Shown here in pieces: positions 1 through 6,800 of a DNA stretch of 15,386 bases. Within the stretch, counting starts at the first letter, position 1, and each line of letters starts with the position of its first letter. Position numbers and translations under genes: made by a program. Source of the stretch: Desulfobacteraceae bacterium (GTDB lineage Bacteria > Desulfobacterota > Desulfobacteria > Desulfobacterales > Desulfosarcinaceae); assembly GCA_027031325.1 (NCBI GenBank), contig JALVRI010000282.1:1-15386 (forward strand), read 5' to 3'. The notes under the pieces are model-generated. The model had not been told where the DNA came from and searched no databases. It was given only the letters and a program-made list of their open reading frames with translations.

Positions 1-51
1 CCCATGGCACGCATCTTGATAGGTATTGTCGCAGGTAATCGGTGGGGACTG

Positions 52-320
52 TTTAACCCGGATTATGCACTTCAAATGCCTGAAAAGAAGTAATCACATT
101 GAATTATTAGATAGTTAGTATGTTTTTTGTTCCCGACCGTGCCTTAACCCAAAAAGGTGAAGTTCAATCGGTGAAAAGTCATCAGGCATTTGAAGCCGCA
201 AGGGGCTGGCGATTTTACCTAATCTGCTTTGTTGGAGGGCAGTTGAAGTACCAGAGTACGTCTGCCTGCCCTCGGCCTCGCATCTTCGGCAAACTGGCAA
301 GCTGCAAAATCCGGGTTTAA
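52..320. repeat. MITE-like intergenic element with 18-bp imperfect terminal inverted repeats
   Basis: The left end (52-69, TTTAACCCGGATTATGCA) and the reverse complement of the right end (303-320, TTAAACCCGGATTTTGCA) match at 16 of 18 positions. A second inverted pair lies inside: TTCAAATGCCTGA at 71-83, and its exact reverse complement at 182-194. The inner part (122-171 and 285-317) is shared with the copy at 837-914. No transposase or convincing gene lies inside; short ORFs across it show no recognisable protein. I see no clear target-site duplication outside the ends. Inference: a non-autonomous mobile or REP-like repeat just upstream of the DUF5658 gene. Bases 1-51 hold nothing I can identify. 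Confidence 0.6.
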
Positions 321-356
321 GCTTTTTGCCTCAACCTTTTGGGAAAGGTTGGATCC

Positions 357-827
357 TTGAGTCCGGAAGCGACTTACCACGAACGTCGTTCAGGAAATGA
401 TCGCCGCAGGAAACTGTTGCCCGGCGCCCGTTACATGTGGGGAAGGGGGCGGAGGCTGAATCTGCGCCGCAGCTCGGATCGCCGCAGGCCGGCCGTCCTT
501 GATCGTTACACCCAGGGAATGTTCGCCGGCATAATCGGTGTCCTGGTTTTGAGCCTCCTGGATGCCACCTTGACACTGTTGCTTCTAAGCAACGGGGCAG
601 TGGAGCTGAACCCTGTCATGGCCTACTTTTTATCCCATGGCCAGGTGGTTTTCATTGGAGCCAAATACTTCTTTACAAGTGTGTCAGTCATCATGGTTTT
701 ATTGTGCAGCCATGTTTTCATCCAAAGGCCGGGTATCTACCTGCGCAGCTTGCTGAATCTGTTCATGGGCTGTTTCGGGCTGGTGATTGCCTGGGAACTT
801 TTTCTGATCTACAAGTATCTAATCTGA
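357..827 (+). CDS. DUF5658 family membrane protein with basic N-terminal head
   Basis: A 156-residue protein with a strongly basic soluble head (residues 1-50) and three predicted membrane helices (about 55-77, 97-121 and 131-153). The loop between the first two helices carries the DUF5658-type motif ELNPVM (83-88), preceded by the helix with DATLTLLLL. The function of DUF5658 is unknown. The head has two similar arginine clusters, RRSGNDRRR (10-18) and RRSSDRRR (37-44), probably cytoplasmic by the positive-inside rule. The frame also allows a TTG start at 339, but that one lacks a ribosome binding site. The TTG at 357 has AAGG eight bases upstream, so I chose it. No ATG occurs in frame before residue 27. 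It stands alone between two copies of the intergenic repeat, and I see no terminator after it. Confidence 0.75.
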   Translation: MSPEATYHERRSGNDRRRKLLPGARYMWGRGRRLNLRRSSDRRRPAVLDRYTQGMFAGIIGVLVLSLLDATLTLLLLSNGAVELNPVMAYFLSHGQVVFIGAKYFFTSVSVIMVLLCSHVFIQRPGIYLRSLLNLFMGCFGLVIAWELFLIYKYLI

Positions 828-836
828 ATTGTCCTC

Positions 837-914
837 CTTTTTTCCCGCCCGTGCCCTCACCGGCAAGGTGAAGTTCAATCGGCAAACTCGCCAGCTGCAA
901 AATCCGGGTTGATT
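837..914 (-). repeat. Short version of the AACCCGGATTTTGCA intergenic repeat
   Basis: Read on the minus strand, this begins AACCCGGATTTTGCAGC, continues to GCCGATTGAACTTCACC and ends in a G-rich, A-rich tail. It matches 122-171 plus 285-317 on the same strand, including the identical 18-mer AAGGTGAAGTTCAATCGG (154-171 and 865-882, plus strand). It lacks the 118 bp (172-289) present in the other copy. The junction is TCGG, which occurs on both sides of the extra segment in the longer copy. It fills much of the gap between the DUF5658 gene and the protease gene. I see no strong promoter in the rest of that gap. Confidence 0.6.
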
Positions 915-1049
915 TGATCTGTGTTTATGGATTGAGATCTTTGAAAACGTCCATCCGGCCTGTTTGGCGGGAATTGCCGCTTTCAAAAACCTAGATTTGA
1001 TGTTAATTTGGATTTTATTGATGTCCGAATCTGACCAAAGGACCGGCGG

Positions 1050-2114
1050 ATGAAAAAAATATTCATTTTCATAGTCATATTTACATCGTGGGGTTGGGCT
1101 GGCGTGAAAGCCGCCCAGGGATTCTCTCCATCCCAGGTGTTTCGCCGGGCAGCTCCGGCGGTGGTGATGGTCTACACAGAGACAGGCCCTGGCAAAGGGC
1201 GGGCCGGCACCGGATCGATCATCAGCCCTGACGGTTATATCATAACCAATGCCCACGTGGTCCAGGGTGCTTACCGGGACAGGATTTCCATTTTCCTGAA
1301 GCCCAAAAAGCTCACCGGTGTGCTGGCGCGTGATCTGAGCCGGCGTTATAAGGCTAAACTGGTGGCGCTGGACAAGGATCTCGATCTGGCTCTGATCAAA
1401 ATGGAAAAACCTGTCCAAGGCTTGCCCGTGCTGCGCTTCGGAGATTCGGCCGAGGTTGAGGTGGGGGACGTGGTCCTGGTTATAGGCCACCCGGAACAGG
1501 GAGGCTTGTGGAGTCTTACCAGGGGGATCATCAGCGCCCGCTGGAGCAATTACGGTGGTGTCAGGGGTAAGAACGTTTTCCAAACCGATGCCGGTATCAA
1601 CAGGGGCAATTCCGGCGGTCCCTTGTTGAACAGCTCCGGCCAGATGGTGGGCATCAATGCCATGATCGCCCGCAAGGCAGCCGACGGGCTGACCATTACC
1701 GACATCAATTTCGCCATCCAATCGGAAGTGGCCCTGAACTGGCTCGGCAAGGTGGGATTGGTACAGGTACGGGCTGAGCCGAAGCTGGCCGGAGGCCCGG
1801 AGCTCGAGGCAAAGCCCAAAGGCTCTTGCCAGAAGAAAAACGGTCGAAAAGATTCATCCGGGGGGCAAGTCCGGCAGCAAGCAAGCCCGGACAGGACCGG
1901 CACCAAGTCCGAGGAAAAATCTCTTTCAAAAACGGATCGATCAGGGGGCAAAGAGGCGCCCGGCAAGTCGATCCGGAAAAAGATCCTCACCAAGATTCGT
2001 CCATACACCATGGACGACCTTGAGCGCGAAATCAGGGAAATGGAGGATTTCATGCAGGAGATGCGTGGGATCATGGATGAATACAAAAACCGTGGTCAAA
2101 GGAGAATGAAATGA
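1050..2114 (+). CDS. Secreted trypsin-like (HtrA/DegP-type) serine protease without PDZ domain
   Basis: A 354-residue protein. A signal peptide (hydrophobic run 4-19, probable cleavage near VKA-AQ at 20-22) sends it across the inner membrane. Residues about 26-235 are a trypsin-like domain of the DegP/HtrA family (S1C). The catalytic triad is visible: His69 in TNAHVV, Asp112 in DLDLALIK, and Ser188 in GNSGGPLL. A typical HtrA continues into one or two PDZ domains. Here the protease domain is followed by a lysine-, serine- and glycine-rich linker (about 245-312), then a short acidic/basic helix rich in Glu, Met and Arg (about 320-347) that could form a coiled coil. AAAGG precedes the ATG start. 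Its last four bases overlap the lipoprotein gene (ATGA), so the two are probably co-translated. Likely role: periplasmic proteolysis or protein quality control; the substrate is unknown. Confidence 0.85.
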   Translation: MKKIFIFIVIFTSWGWAGVKAAQGFSPSQVFRRAAPAVVMVYTETGPGKGRAGTGSIISPDGYIITNAHVVQGAYRDRISIFLKPKKLTGVLARDLSRRYKAKLVALDKDLDLALIKMEKPVQGLPVLRFGDSAEVEVGDVVLVIGHPEQGGLWSLTRGIISARWSNYGGVRGKNVFQTDAGINRGNSGGPLLNSSGQMVGINAMIARKAADGLTITDINFAIQSEVALNWLGKVGLVQVRAEPKLAGGPELEAKPKGSCQKKNGRKDSSGGQVRQQASPDRTGTKSEEKSLSKTDRSGGKEAPGKSIRKKILTKIRPYTMDDLEREIREMEDFMQEMRGIMDEYKNRGQRRMK

Positions 2115-2674
2115 AACGCAGACCTTTCTGGATACTGGCGGCCGTCTTGGTAACTTTGTTCTTTGTAATCGGATGCAGCTCATCGGGCAAACACATGAAA
2201 GGACCCAAGTGGGTTTGGAAGGGAAGTGGTGCGTTTGACGAGGACGAAGGCAAGGTGTTTTACGGGGTAGGAATTGCCGCCGGTATCAAGAACCGGGCTT
2301 TGCTGCGGGCGACGGCCGACAACCGGGCCCGGGTGGAGGTGGCCAAGGTGCTTGAAACCTATGTTGCGGCCCTGGCCAAAGATTACATGGCTTCCACAAC
2401 GGCCGGCGACATGTCGGCTTCCTCGGAAGAACAGCACGTCGAGCAAGCCCTCAAATCCTTTACCAAGGCCACCTTGCACGGGGCCACCATCGTTGACCAC
2501 TGGGTAGATCCAGACGATGGAACCATGTTTTCCCTTTGCAAGCTGAACCTTGCCGCTTTCAAGGAAACCCTTGACAATTATCGCGAGCTTGACAGCAAGG
2601 TTCGCGATTTCGTGCGTCAGAACGCAGAGCGGCTCCACTCCGAACTGCGGGACATGGAGCGCCAAAGTCCCTGA
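2111..2674 (+). CDS. LPP20-like lipoprotein
   Basis: A 187-residue lipoprotein. The N-terminus has two arginines, a hydrophobic helix (7-20) and the lipobox VIGC (19-22), so Cys22 would be lipidated. Serine at the position after the cysteine fits outer-membrane sorting. Residues about 45-150 resemble the LPP20 lipoprotein family: VFYGVGIAAGIKN, followed by an alanine/arginine-rich helix (ALLRATADNRARVEVAKVLE), as in many 'FYGVG...A...A..DA' envelope lipoproteins of unknown function. The C-terminus (about 150-185) is a charged helix. The start overlaps the protease stop by 4 bp. It is the last gene of this two-gene unit and meets the nik operon tail to tail across a strong hairpin. Function unknown; envelope localisation is inferred from the lipobox. 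Confidence 0.75.
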   Translation: MKRRPFWILAAVLVTLFFVIGCSSSGKHMKGPKWVWKGSGAFDEDEGKVFYGVGIAAGIKNRALLRATADNRARVEVAKVLETYVAALAKDYMASTTAGDMSASSEEQHVEQALKSFTKATLHGATIVDHWVDPDDGTMFSLCKLNLAAFKETLDNYRELDSKVRDFVRQNAERLHSELRDMERQSP

Positions 2675-2695
2675 CAAAGTAAGCATGTCTGTCTT

Positions 2696-2728
2696 CTCCG
2701 GTCCGGCGCTGTTTCCGCCCGGCCGGAG
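2696..2728. terminator. GC-rich hairpin shared by two convergent units
   Basis: CTCCGGTCCGGCG (2696-2708) can pair with CGCCCGGCCGGAG (2716-2728) in a 13-position stem with one C-C mismatch and one G-U pair, closing a 7-nt loop. It sits between the stops of the LPP20 gene (2674) and the Gate-domain gene (2741). Neither strand has a good T-run after it, so it may act as a bidirectional block or processing site rather than a classical intrinsic terminator. Confidence 0.5.
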
Positions 2729-2740
2729 GGGACTCCACTG

Positions 2741-3871
2741 TTAAAGCAGGTAATAAACGACTCCCACCCCAGCCAGGCTTACGATTCTGGAAGCCTGGCC
2801 GAGCAGCAGGATCTGGATTCCCAGCCGGGGAGCAAAGATGCCCATCAAGCGTGGAAGCTGGTGGCGCAGGGCACGGATGGGGAAGGCGACTATGTTTCCG
2901 GCCAGCAGTGCCAGGGTGGCCTCTTTGACCGTAAGCACCCCGGAGTGCATCAGGGCGCCGGCGGTGGCAAATCCCGAGGTAAATTCGGCTGCAAAACCGA
3001 TAATCACCAGGGAGAAGGCTTCTACCGGCACGAAACGGCCGGTGACAAAGCTTGCCAGCCACTTGCGCGCCAGATCGAAACCGCCGCCGGCCGAGACCAT
3101 GAAAACGGCGGCATAAATTGGCATGACGTAGGTGAGCACTCCTGCCAGCCTGGAAGCAAGTCTCTTTCCAAAAACTTTCCCGTTGAAAACCGGCCGGGTG
3201 CTGCCGGAACCAGGACCGGCTGGACGAGGTCCGGTCTGGCCCTCACCGGCGAGCATGTACCTGCCACAGGCCAGTGTGACAAAGGTGCGCAAGACCAGAG
3301 CGGAGAAGGTGAGTGCGAAGTAGGCGGCACCGGCCTTGCCCGTAAGTGGCAGAACGATGAAGACCGTGGTGGGCAGGTGCAGGAAATAGGCCGGCACCTG
3401 GTTGACCAGGTTGGCGATAAAAAGATGACGCCGGCTTATTTTACCGCTGCGGTAAAATTCCAGCAGCATGGCATTGGCGGTTGTTCCGGAGAAAAAAGCG
3501 GCCGTGAAAGCCGCGCTGCAATGGGGGCCCAGGCGTCCAAAGGAAAGCAAGGGGGCCGCAATTGCTGCCAGGCGACGGGTCCAGCCCATGGTTTCCACCA
3601 ACTGGCCGGCGGCCAGCCCCACGAATATAAGGACCGTCAGGCGGCCCAGGGGCCATAAAAGCCGGCCCGCGAGGCTCTCTGTAACCCCCGGCAGCATGAT
3701 CATTCCCCAGGCGGTGATGACGCCTGTCAGGGCCAGGGATATTCCGAGTTTGACAATCTTATCCCGGGTCCCTTTTTTTTCCGGCTTGCGTGCCGGGCCT
3801 GTTTTGATCTTATCCCCGTCCATTTTGATTGCCGGTTTGGATGGTCGTTGTCCTGTTAAATGGTCGATCAA
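2741..3871 (-). CDS. Gate-domain (nucleoside-recognition) multi-pass membrane protein, last gene of the nik operon
   Basis: Up to 376 residues: a charged N-terminal tail (1-38), then about eight hydrophobic segments. Two stretches resemble each other: SGTTANAMLLEFYRSGKIS followed by ANLVNQVP (128-160), and SGFATAGALMHSGVLT followed by AGNIVAFP (299-331). This is the duplicated arrangement expected of the Gate/nucleoside-recognition fold (PF07670), seen in SpmA/SpmB, FeoB and nucleoside transporters. The exact subfamily is uncertain; uncharacterised COG3366-type proteins are closest from memory. It begins 54 bp after nikO on the same strand, so it is probably co-transcribed, which suggests a link to Ni/Co movement. 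The start is unclear: TTG at 3871 is the 5' limit (a stop lies two codons upstream), and ATG at 3823 (residue 17) is an alternative. Neither has a good ribosome binding site. Confidence 0.7.
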   Translation of the reverse strand: MIDHLTGQRPSKPAIKMDGDKIKTGPARKPEKKGTRDKIVKLGISLALTGVITAWGMIMLPGVTESLAGRLLWPLGRLTVLIFVGLAAGQLVETMGWTRRLAAIAAPLLSFGRLGPHCSAAFTAAFFSGTTANAMLLEFYRSGKISRRHLFIANLVNQVPAYFLHLPTTVFIVLPLTGKAGAAYFALTFSALVLRTFVTLACGRYMLAGEGQTGPRPAGPGSGSTRPVFNGKVFGKRLASRLAGVLTYVMPIYAAVFMVSAGGGFDLARKWLASFVTGRFVPVEAFSLVIIGFAAEFTSGFATAGALMHSGVLTVKEATLALLAGNIVAFPIRALRHQLPRLMGIFAPRLGIQILLLGQASRIVSLAGVGVVYYLL

Positions 3872-3925
3872 CCTTTACAGGTCCAAAAATCTTCGCATGA
3901 TTACCGGAGATGGGCCTGCTGCCGC

Positions 3926-4726
3926 TCAATGATGGCGATGGGGAGTTTTCCCCATTTTGTGGGCGTGGCGGTGGACGTGGAAATGAACCTGTTCGTCGGT
4001 CAGCAGGCGGCCGTTTTCAAGGCTGAAAATCCGCCGGGTAACCTGGTCCAGAAAGTCGAAGTCGTGGGAGATCACCACCATGGTCATATCAAGCTGTTGG
4101 AGGACGGTTATCAAGGTGCTGCGGGTGTCGTTGTCCAGCCCGGTGGTGGGTTCGTCCAGCAGCAGGACTTCCGGCTCCATTGCCAGAACCGTAGCCAGGG
4201 AAACCAGCCGTTTTTCTCCTCCCGACAGCTTGATGGTGACCCTGTCTTCGAAGCCTTCCAGGCCTAAAAAGGCCAGGGTGCGGCGGGAGATATCGATTGC
4301 TTCCCGGCGGGATCTGCCGAGATTGAGGGGGCCGAAAGCGACATCCTCCAGGACCGTGGGGCTGAAGAGCTGGTCATCGGCATCCTGGAAAAGCAACCCG
4401 ATCCTGCGCCTGACGCTAGTGAAATCGTTTTCGCTTTCCAGCACCCGGCCGAAGGCTTCGATCCGGCCTGACTCGGGCTTTACAAGGCCCATGATCAGGT
4501 GAAAGAGGGTTGTTTTGCCGCTGCCGTTGGGGGCAACCAGCCCGATCCGGTCACCGGCGAAAAGCTCGAAGTCCAGATGGTCCAGGACGAGCGGGCCGCC
4601 CGGGTAGCGAAAACAGATCTGACTGAGCCTGACCAGCGGTATCTGGGCGGAAGTCGTTTTGCCGTCGCTTGACAAGGTCCTTTCCATGGCAGAGACCGGT
4701 CTATCACGGGGACTTTTTAATGACAA
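3926..4726 (-). CDS. nikO: Nickel/cobalt ECF transporter ATPase NikO (CbiO-like) with histidine-rich tail
   Basis: ABC ATPase of an energy-coupling-factor importer; it hydrolyses ATP on the cytoplasmic face and works with NikQ and NikM. Visible motifs: Walker A APNGSGKTT (65-73, Ala in place of the usual first Gly), Q-loop Q114 in LLFQDADDQLF, which is typical of CbiO/NikO, signature LSGGEKR (167-173), Walker B VLLLDEP (187-193), and H-loop H221. The last 19 residues (248-266) hold eight histidines, five of them alternating (HFHVHRHAH). This could be a metal-binding tail. It starts with TTG at 4726, two bases from the nikQ stop; the ATG at 4687 (residue 14) is an alternative closer to the usual family N-terminus. 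It is fifth in the nik operon. Confidence 0.9.
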   Translation of the reverse strand: MSLKSPRDRPVSAMERTLSSDGKTTSAQIPLVRLSQICFRYPGGPLVLDHLDFELFAGDRIGLVAPNGSGKTTLFHLIMGLVKPESGRIEAFGRVLESENDFTSVRRRIGLLFQDADDQLFSPTVLEDVAFGPLNLGRSRREAIDISRRTLAFLGLEGFEDRVTIKLSGGEKRLVSLATVLAMEPEVLLLDEPTTGLDNDTRSTLITVLQQLDMTMVVISHDFDFLDQVTRRIFSLENGRLLTDEQVHFHVHRHAHKMGKTPHRHH

Positions 4727-4727
4727 G

Positions 4728-5480
4728 TCAGATTGTCATCTCCAGCACGGCCAGCGTCAGGCAGATCAGGCCTCCGACAACGGCCACCACCGGATTCCAA
4801 ACCGTCGGACGGTAGACCTGGAGGCTGTGGAAACTACCGTTGAACCCCCGGCAAACCATGGCTTGGTGGACCCTTTGGGCACGGTGGACAGCCCGTACCA
4901 GCAGCATTGCCGCCAGGTAGGCGAAGGTGCGGTAGGTGTGGATATTGGTGCGGGGGGAAAAATTGCGGATCCGGGCCGCCCGGTAGAGCCGGTGGTACTC
5001 CTGTTCCAGGACGAACAGGTATCGATAGGCCAGCAAGAGAAGCTGGACCAGCCTCGGCGGCAGGCCTAGTTTGCCCAGGGCCTGGCCCAGGGAGGCGACC
5101 CTCATGGTGGCCAGCAGGGACATCATGGCCAACAGGATACTGATGGATTTGAGGGTAATCCGGCCGCAAAGGGCCACACCCTCTGCTGAGATGGTCAGCC
5201 GGCCTATGCCAAAAAAGGGGGAGCCGCTTATGGACCAGGGCAGGACCAGCCACAGGAAAAGCAGAAAACCCAGAGCCCAGGACAGGTGTCGCAAAACCCG
5301 TCCTGGCCCGAGTTTGGCCGCGCCTGCCATCAAGGTCGAAAAGGCCAGTGCGGCCAGGATGGCGTAAAATTCGTTCAGCAGGGCGACCACGGTACAATAA
5401 ATTATGGCCAGGGCGGCCCTGATGACCGGGGCCGTGCGGTGAAGGGGACTGTCGCCGTCTGCAAAGACTTCCTCGGTCAT
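4728..5480 (-). CDS. nikQ: Nickel/cobalt ECF transporter T component NikQ (CbiQ family)
   Basis: A 250-residue transmembrane coupling protein that links the ATPase to the substrate-binding NikM. It has hydrophobic segments at about 20-52, 66-82, 108-124, 186-197 and 228-247. The central cytoplasmic region carries CbiQ-family hallmarks: LGLPPRLVQLLLLAYRYLF, then EQEYHRLYRAARIRNF, and later RVHQAMVCRGFNG. These include the two short Ala-Arg / Arg-Gly coupling elements that contact the ATPase. The start ATG overlaps the nikL stop (ATGA) and has a strong GGAGGAG site upstream. Length and motifs fit a complete gene. Confidence 0.9.
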   Translation of the reverse strand: MTEEVFADGDSPLHRTAPVIRAALAIIYCTVVALLNEFYAILAALAFSTLMAGAAKLGPGRVLRHLSWALGFLLFLWLVLPWSISGSPFFGIGRLTISAEGVALCGRITLKSISILLAMMSLLATMRVASLGQALGKLGLPPRLVQLLLLAYRYLFVLEQEYHRLYRAARIRNFSPRTNIHTYRTFAYLAAMLLVRAVHRAQRVHQAMVCRGFNGSFHSLQVYRPTVWNPVVAVVGGLICLTLAVLEMTI

Positions 5481-6139
5481 GTCTCCTCCCCTTTGGTTTG
5501 GCGGCGGTAGTTGAAGTAGGCTCCCAATCCCACCAGTCCCAGGATATAGCCGATTCCACCGAGGATATCCTGGAGACTCGGGCCCCGGTCTTGCATCTTG
5601 GCAAGCTGTCTCACCAGGGGATGGAGCTTGCGGTCAAGGATCTTTTCCAACTGTTTTTCTATTTCCGGTGAAAGCGAGACAGCAGCCGGTTGGTCTTTTT
5701 CTGAAGGGCCGGGGGATTGCTTAGGGGCGGAATCGATCCCGCCGGATTTGTCGGCCGGCGGTAGTCCGGCAGCTTCCCTGATTTCACCGGCCGGCACAAT
5801 CCACTGGTTTTGGTGGCCCATGCCGGCAATCAGGACGATTTTCAGGTCGCAGATCTTGGGCACCTCGAAGTCGAAAGCGCCTTGAGCATCGGTGGTGCCT
5901 TCAAGCAGGAGCTTGCCCAGATCGTCGTAAACCTGGATTTTGCCTTGATTGACCTTGCGCCCGCCGCTGAACCGACTTTCGGTATAGATCCGATGGCCTT
6001 CGACCCAGGCAAACACGGTTGCCTTGTGAGCCCAGGCAGTGGCAGCATTCAGCAGTCCTGTCAGCAGGAATATCCCCAGGGCCAGACAGCAGCCACTGAC
6101 AGGTCCCCGGTAAGGTTTCGATTTGGAAAAGATTGCCAT
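5477..6139 (-). CDS. nikL: NikL accessory subunit of the Ni/Co ECF transporter
   Basis: A 220-residue exported, membrane-anchored protein. The signal peptide (hydrophobic about 17-34) would be cut after AWA, leaving His38 at the mature N-terminus. Residues 38-115 look like a small beta domain of carboxypeptidase-regulatory type (ATVFAWVEGHRIYTESRFSGG ... GTTDAQGAFDFEVP). A proline-rich linker and a charged helix (about 155-185) follow, and a single C-terminal membrane helix (about 190-208) ends in a basic tail. This architecture and its position between nikM and nikQ match NikL of NikKMLQO transporters, which replaces the NikN/CbiN accessory found elsewhere. It starts 2 bp after the nikM stop (one base between) with AGAAAGG upstream. 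Its role in metal loading is inferred from the family. Confidence 0.8.
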   Translation of the reverse strand: MAIFSKSKPYRGPVSGCCLALGIFLLTGLLNAATAWAHKATVFAWVEGHRIYTESRFSGGRKVNQGKIQVYDDLGKLLLEGTTDAQGAFDFEVPKICDLKIVLIAGMGHQNQWIVPAGEIREAAGLPPADKSGGIDSAPKQSPGPSEKDQPAAVSLSPEIEKQLEKILDRKLHPLVRQLAKMQDRGPSLQDILGGIGYILGLVGLGAYFNYRRQTKGEET

Positions 6140-6140
6140 T

Positions 6141-6773
6141 TTACCTTTCTCCCTTGTTGGCGGAAGCTTGGTCCTTGAAAGAACCGATCAATTCGGGCTG
6201 GACTTTTTTGAGAAACTCCACTCCGAAAAGGGTGATTATGCCTTCAATGATCATAACCGGCAGGTGGGCTGCCAGGATCATGAAGGTTACGTTCAAAAAG
6301 CCTTTCTCGGTTGCCATCAGGGCCGCCCCTGCCAGGACGGCGCTGAGGAAAATTGCCAGCACTCCGCAGGCAAAGGAGGCGGCCTTGGCCCTGAAACCGG
6401 TTTGGAGAACAAAGGGGCGGGTCAAAGCACCTGCGATCACCGCCGGGTAGGCCATGACACAGGTGTTTACCCCCAGGGTGGTGAGCCCTCCGAACTGGAA
6501 AAATACCGCTTGTAGCAGGAGAGCTACCAGGATTACCGGGAAAGCGGCCCATCCCAGGATAAGACCGATGATTCCGTTCATAATAAGATGCACGCTTGAA
6601 GGACCGATGGGTACGTGGATCAGAGAGGCTACGAAAAAGGCTGAAGCCAGGATCCCGGCCCGGGCGATATGCTCGCTGTCCAGTTTCTTCATCCCGGCCA
6701 GGGTGCCGGCCGCGGCTGCCGCCGCGCCGGCCGCCAGTACCGGGGCTGACAATATTCCTTCGGAGATATGCAT
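6141..6773 (-). CDS. nikM: Nickel/cobalt ECF transporter substrate-binding component NikM (CbiM family)
   Basis: A 210-residue S component that binds the metal ion within the membrane. It opens with MHISEG, the CbiM/NikM N-terminus in which the terminal amine and His2 help coordinate the metal. Further likely ligands are His53 and His62 in IHVPIGPSSVHLIMNG; one of them (probably His62, by its SVHL context) should correspond to the conserved second histidine of the family. Membrane segments cover about 8-25, 38-55, 62-95, 105-122, 130-152 and 163-186. Met1 is fixed by this motif, so ATG at 6773 is the real start, with GGGG eight bases upstream. The sequence alone does not decide between nickel and cobalt; the NikK/NikL partners favour nickel. 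Confidence 0.9.
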   Translation of the reverse strand: MHISEGILSAPVLAAGAAAAAAGTLAGMKKLDSEHIARAGILASAFFVASLIHVPIGPSSVHLIMNGIIGLILGWAAFPVILVALLLQAVFFQFGGLTTLGVNTCVMAYPAVIAGALTRPFVLQTGFRAKAASFACGVLAIFLSAVLAGAALMATEKGFLNVTFMILAAHLPVMIIEGIITLFGVEFLKKVQPELIGSFKDQASANKGER

Positions 6774-6800
6774 GTCGTTTTCCCCGCAGTGAAGGTTTTA

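Noticed and set aside
120..320. Short plus-strand ORF of 66 residues upstream of the DUF5658 gene
   Set aside because: It lies wholly within the repeat element, has no ribosome binding site, and its translation shows no recognisable pattern.
819..1721. 300-residue open frame on the minus strand opposite the protease gene
   Set aside because: Low-complexity translation without domains. The plus strand carries a full serine protease with triad and signal peptide over the same bases.
2861..3658. 265-residue plus-strand frame opposite the Gate-domain gene
   Set aside because: Glycine- and glutamine-rich, no membrane helices or motifs; typical antisense shadow of a GC-rich membrane-protein gene.
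4834..5604. 256-residue minus-strand frame overlapping nikQ in another phase
   Set aside because: Proline-, glycine- and arginine-rich without structure; nikQ motifs are unambiguous in the other frame.
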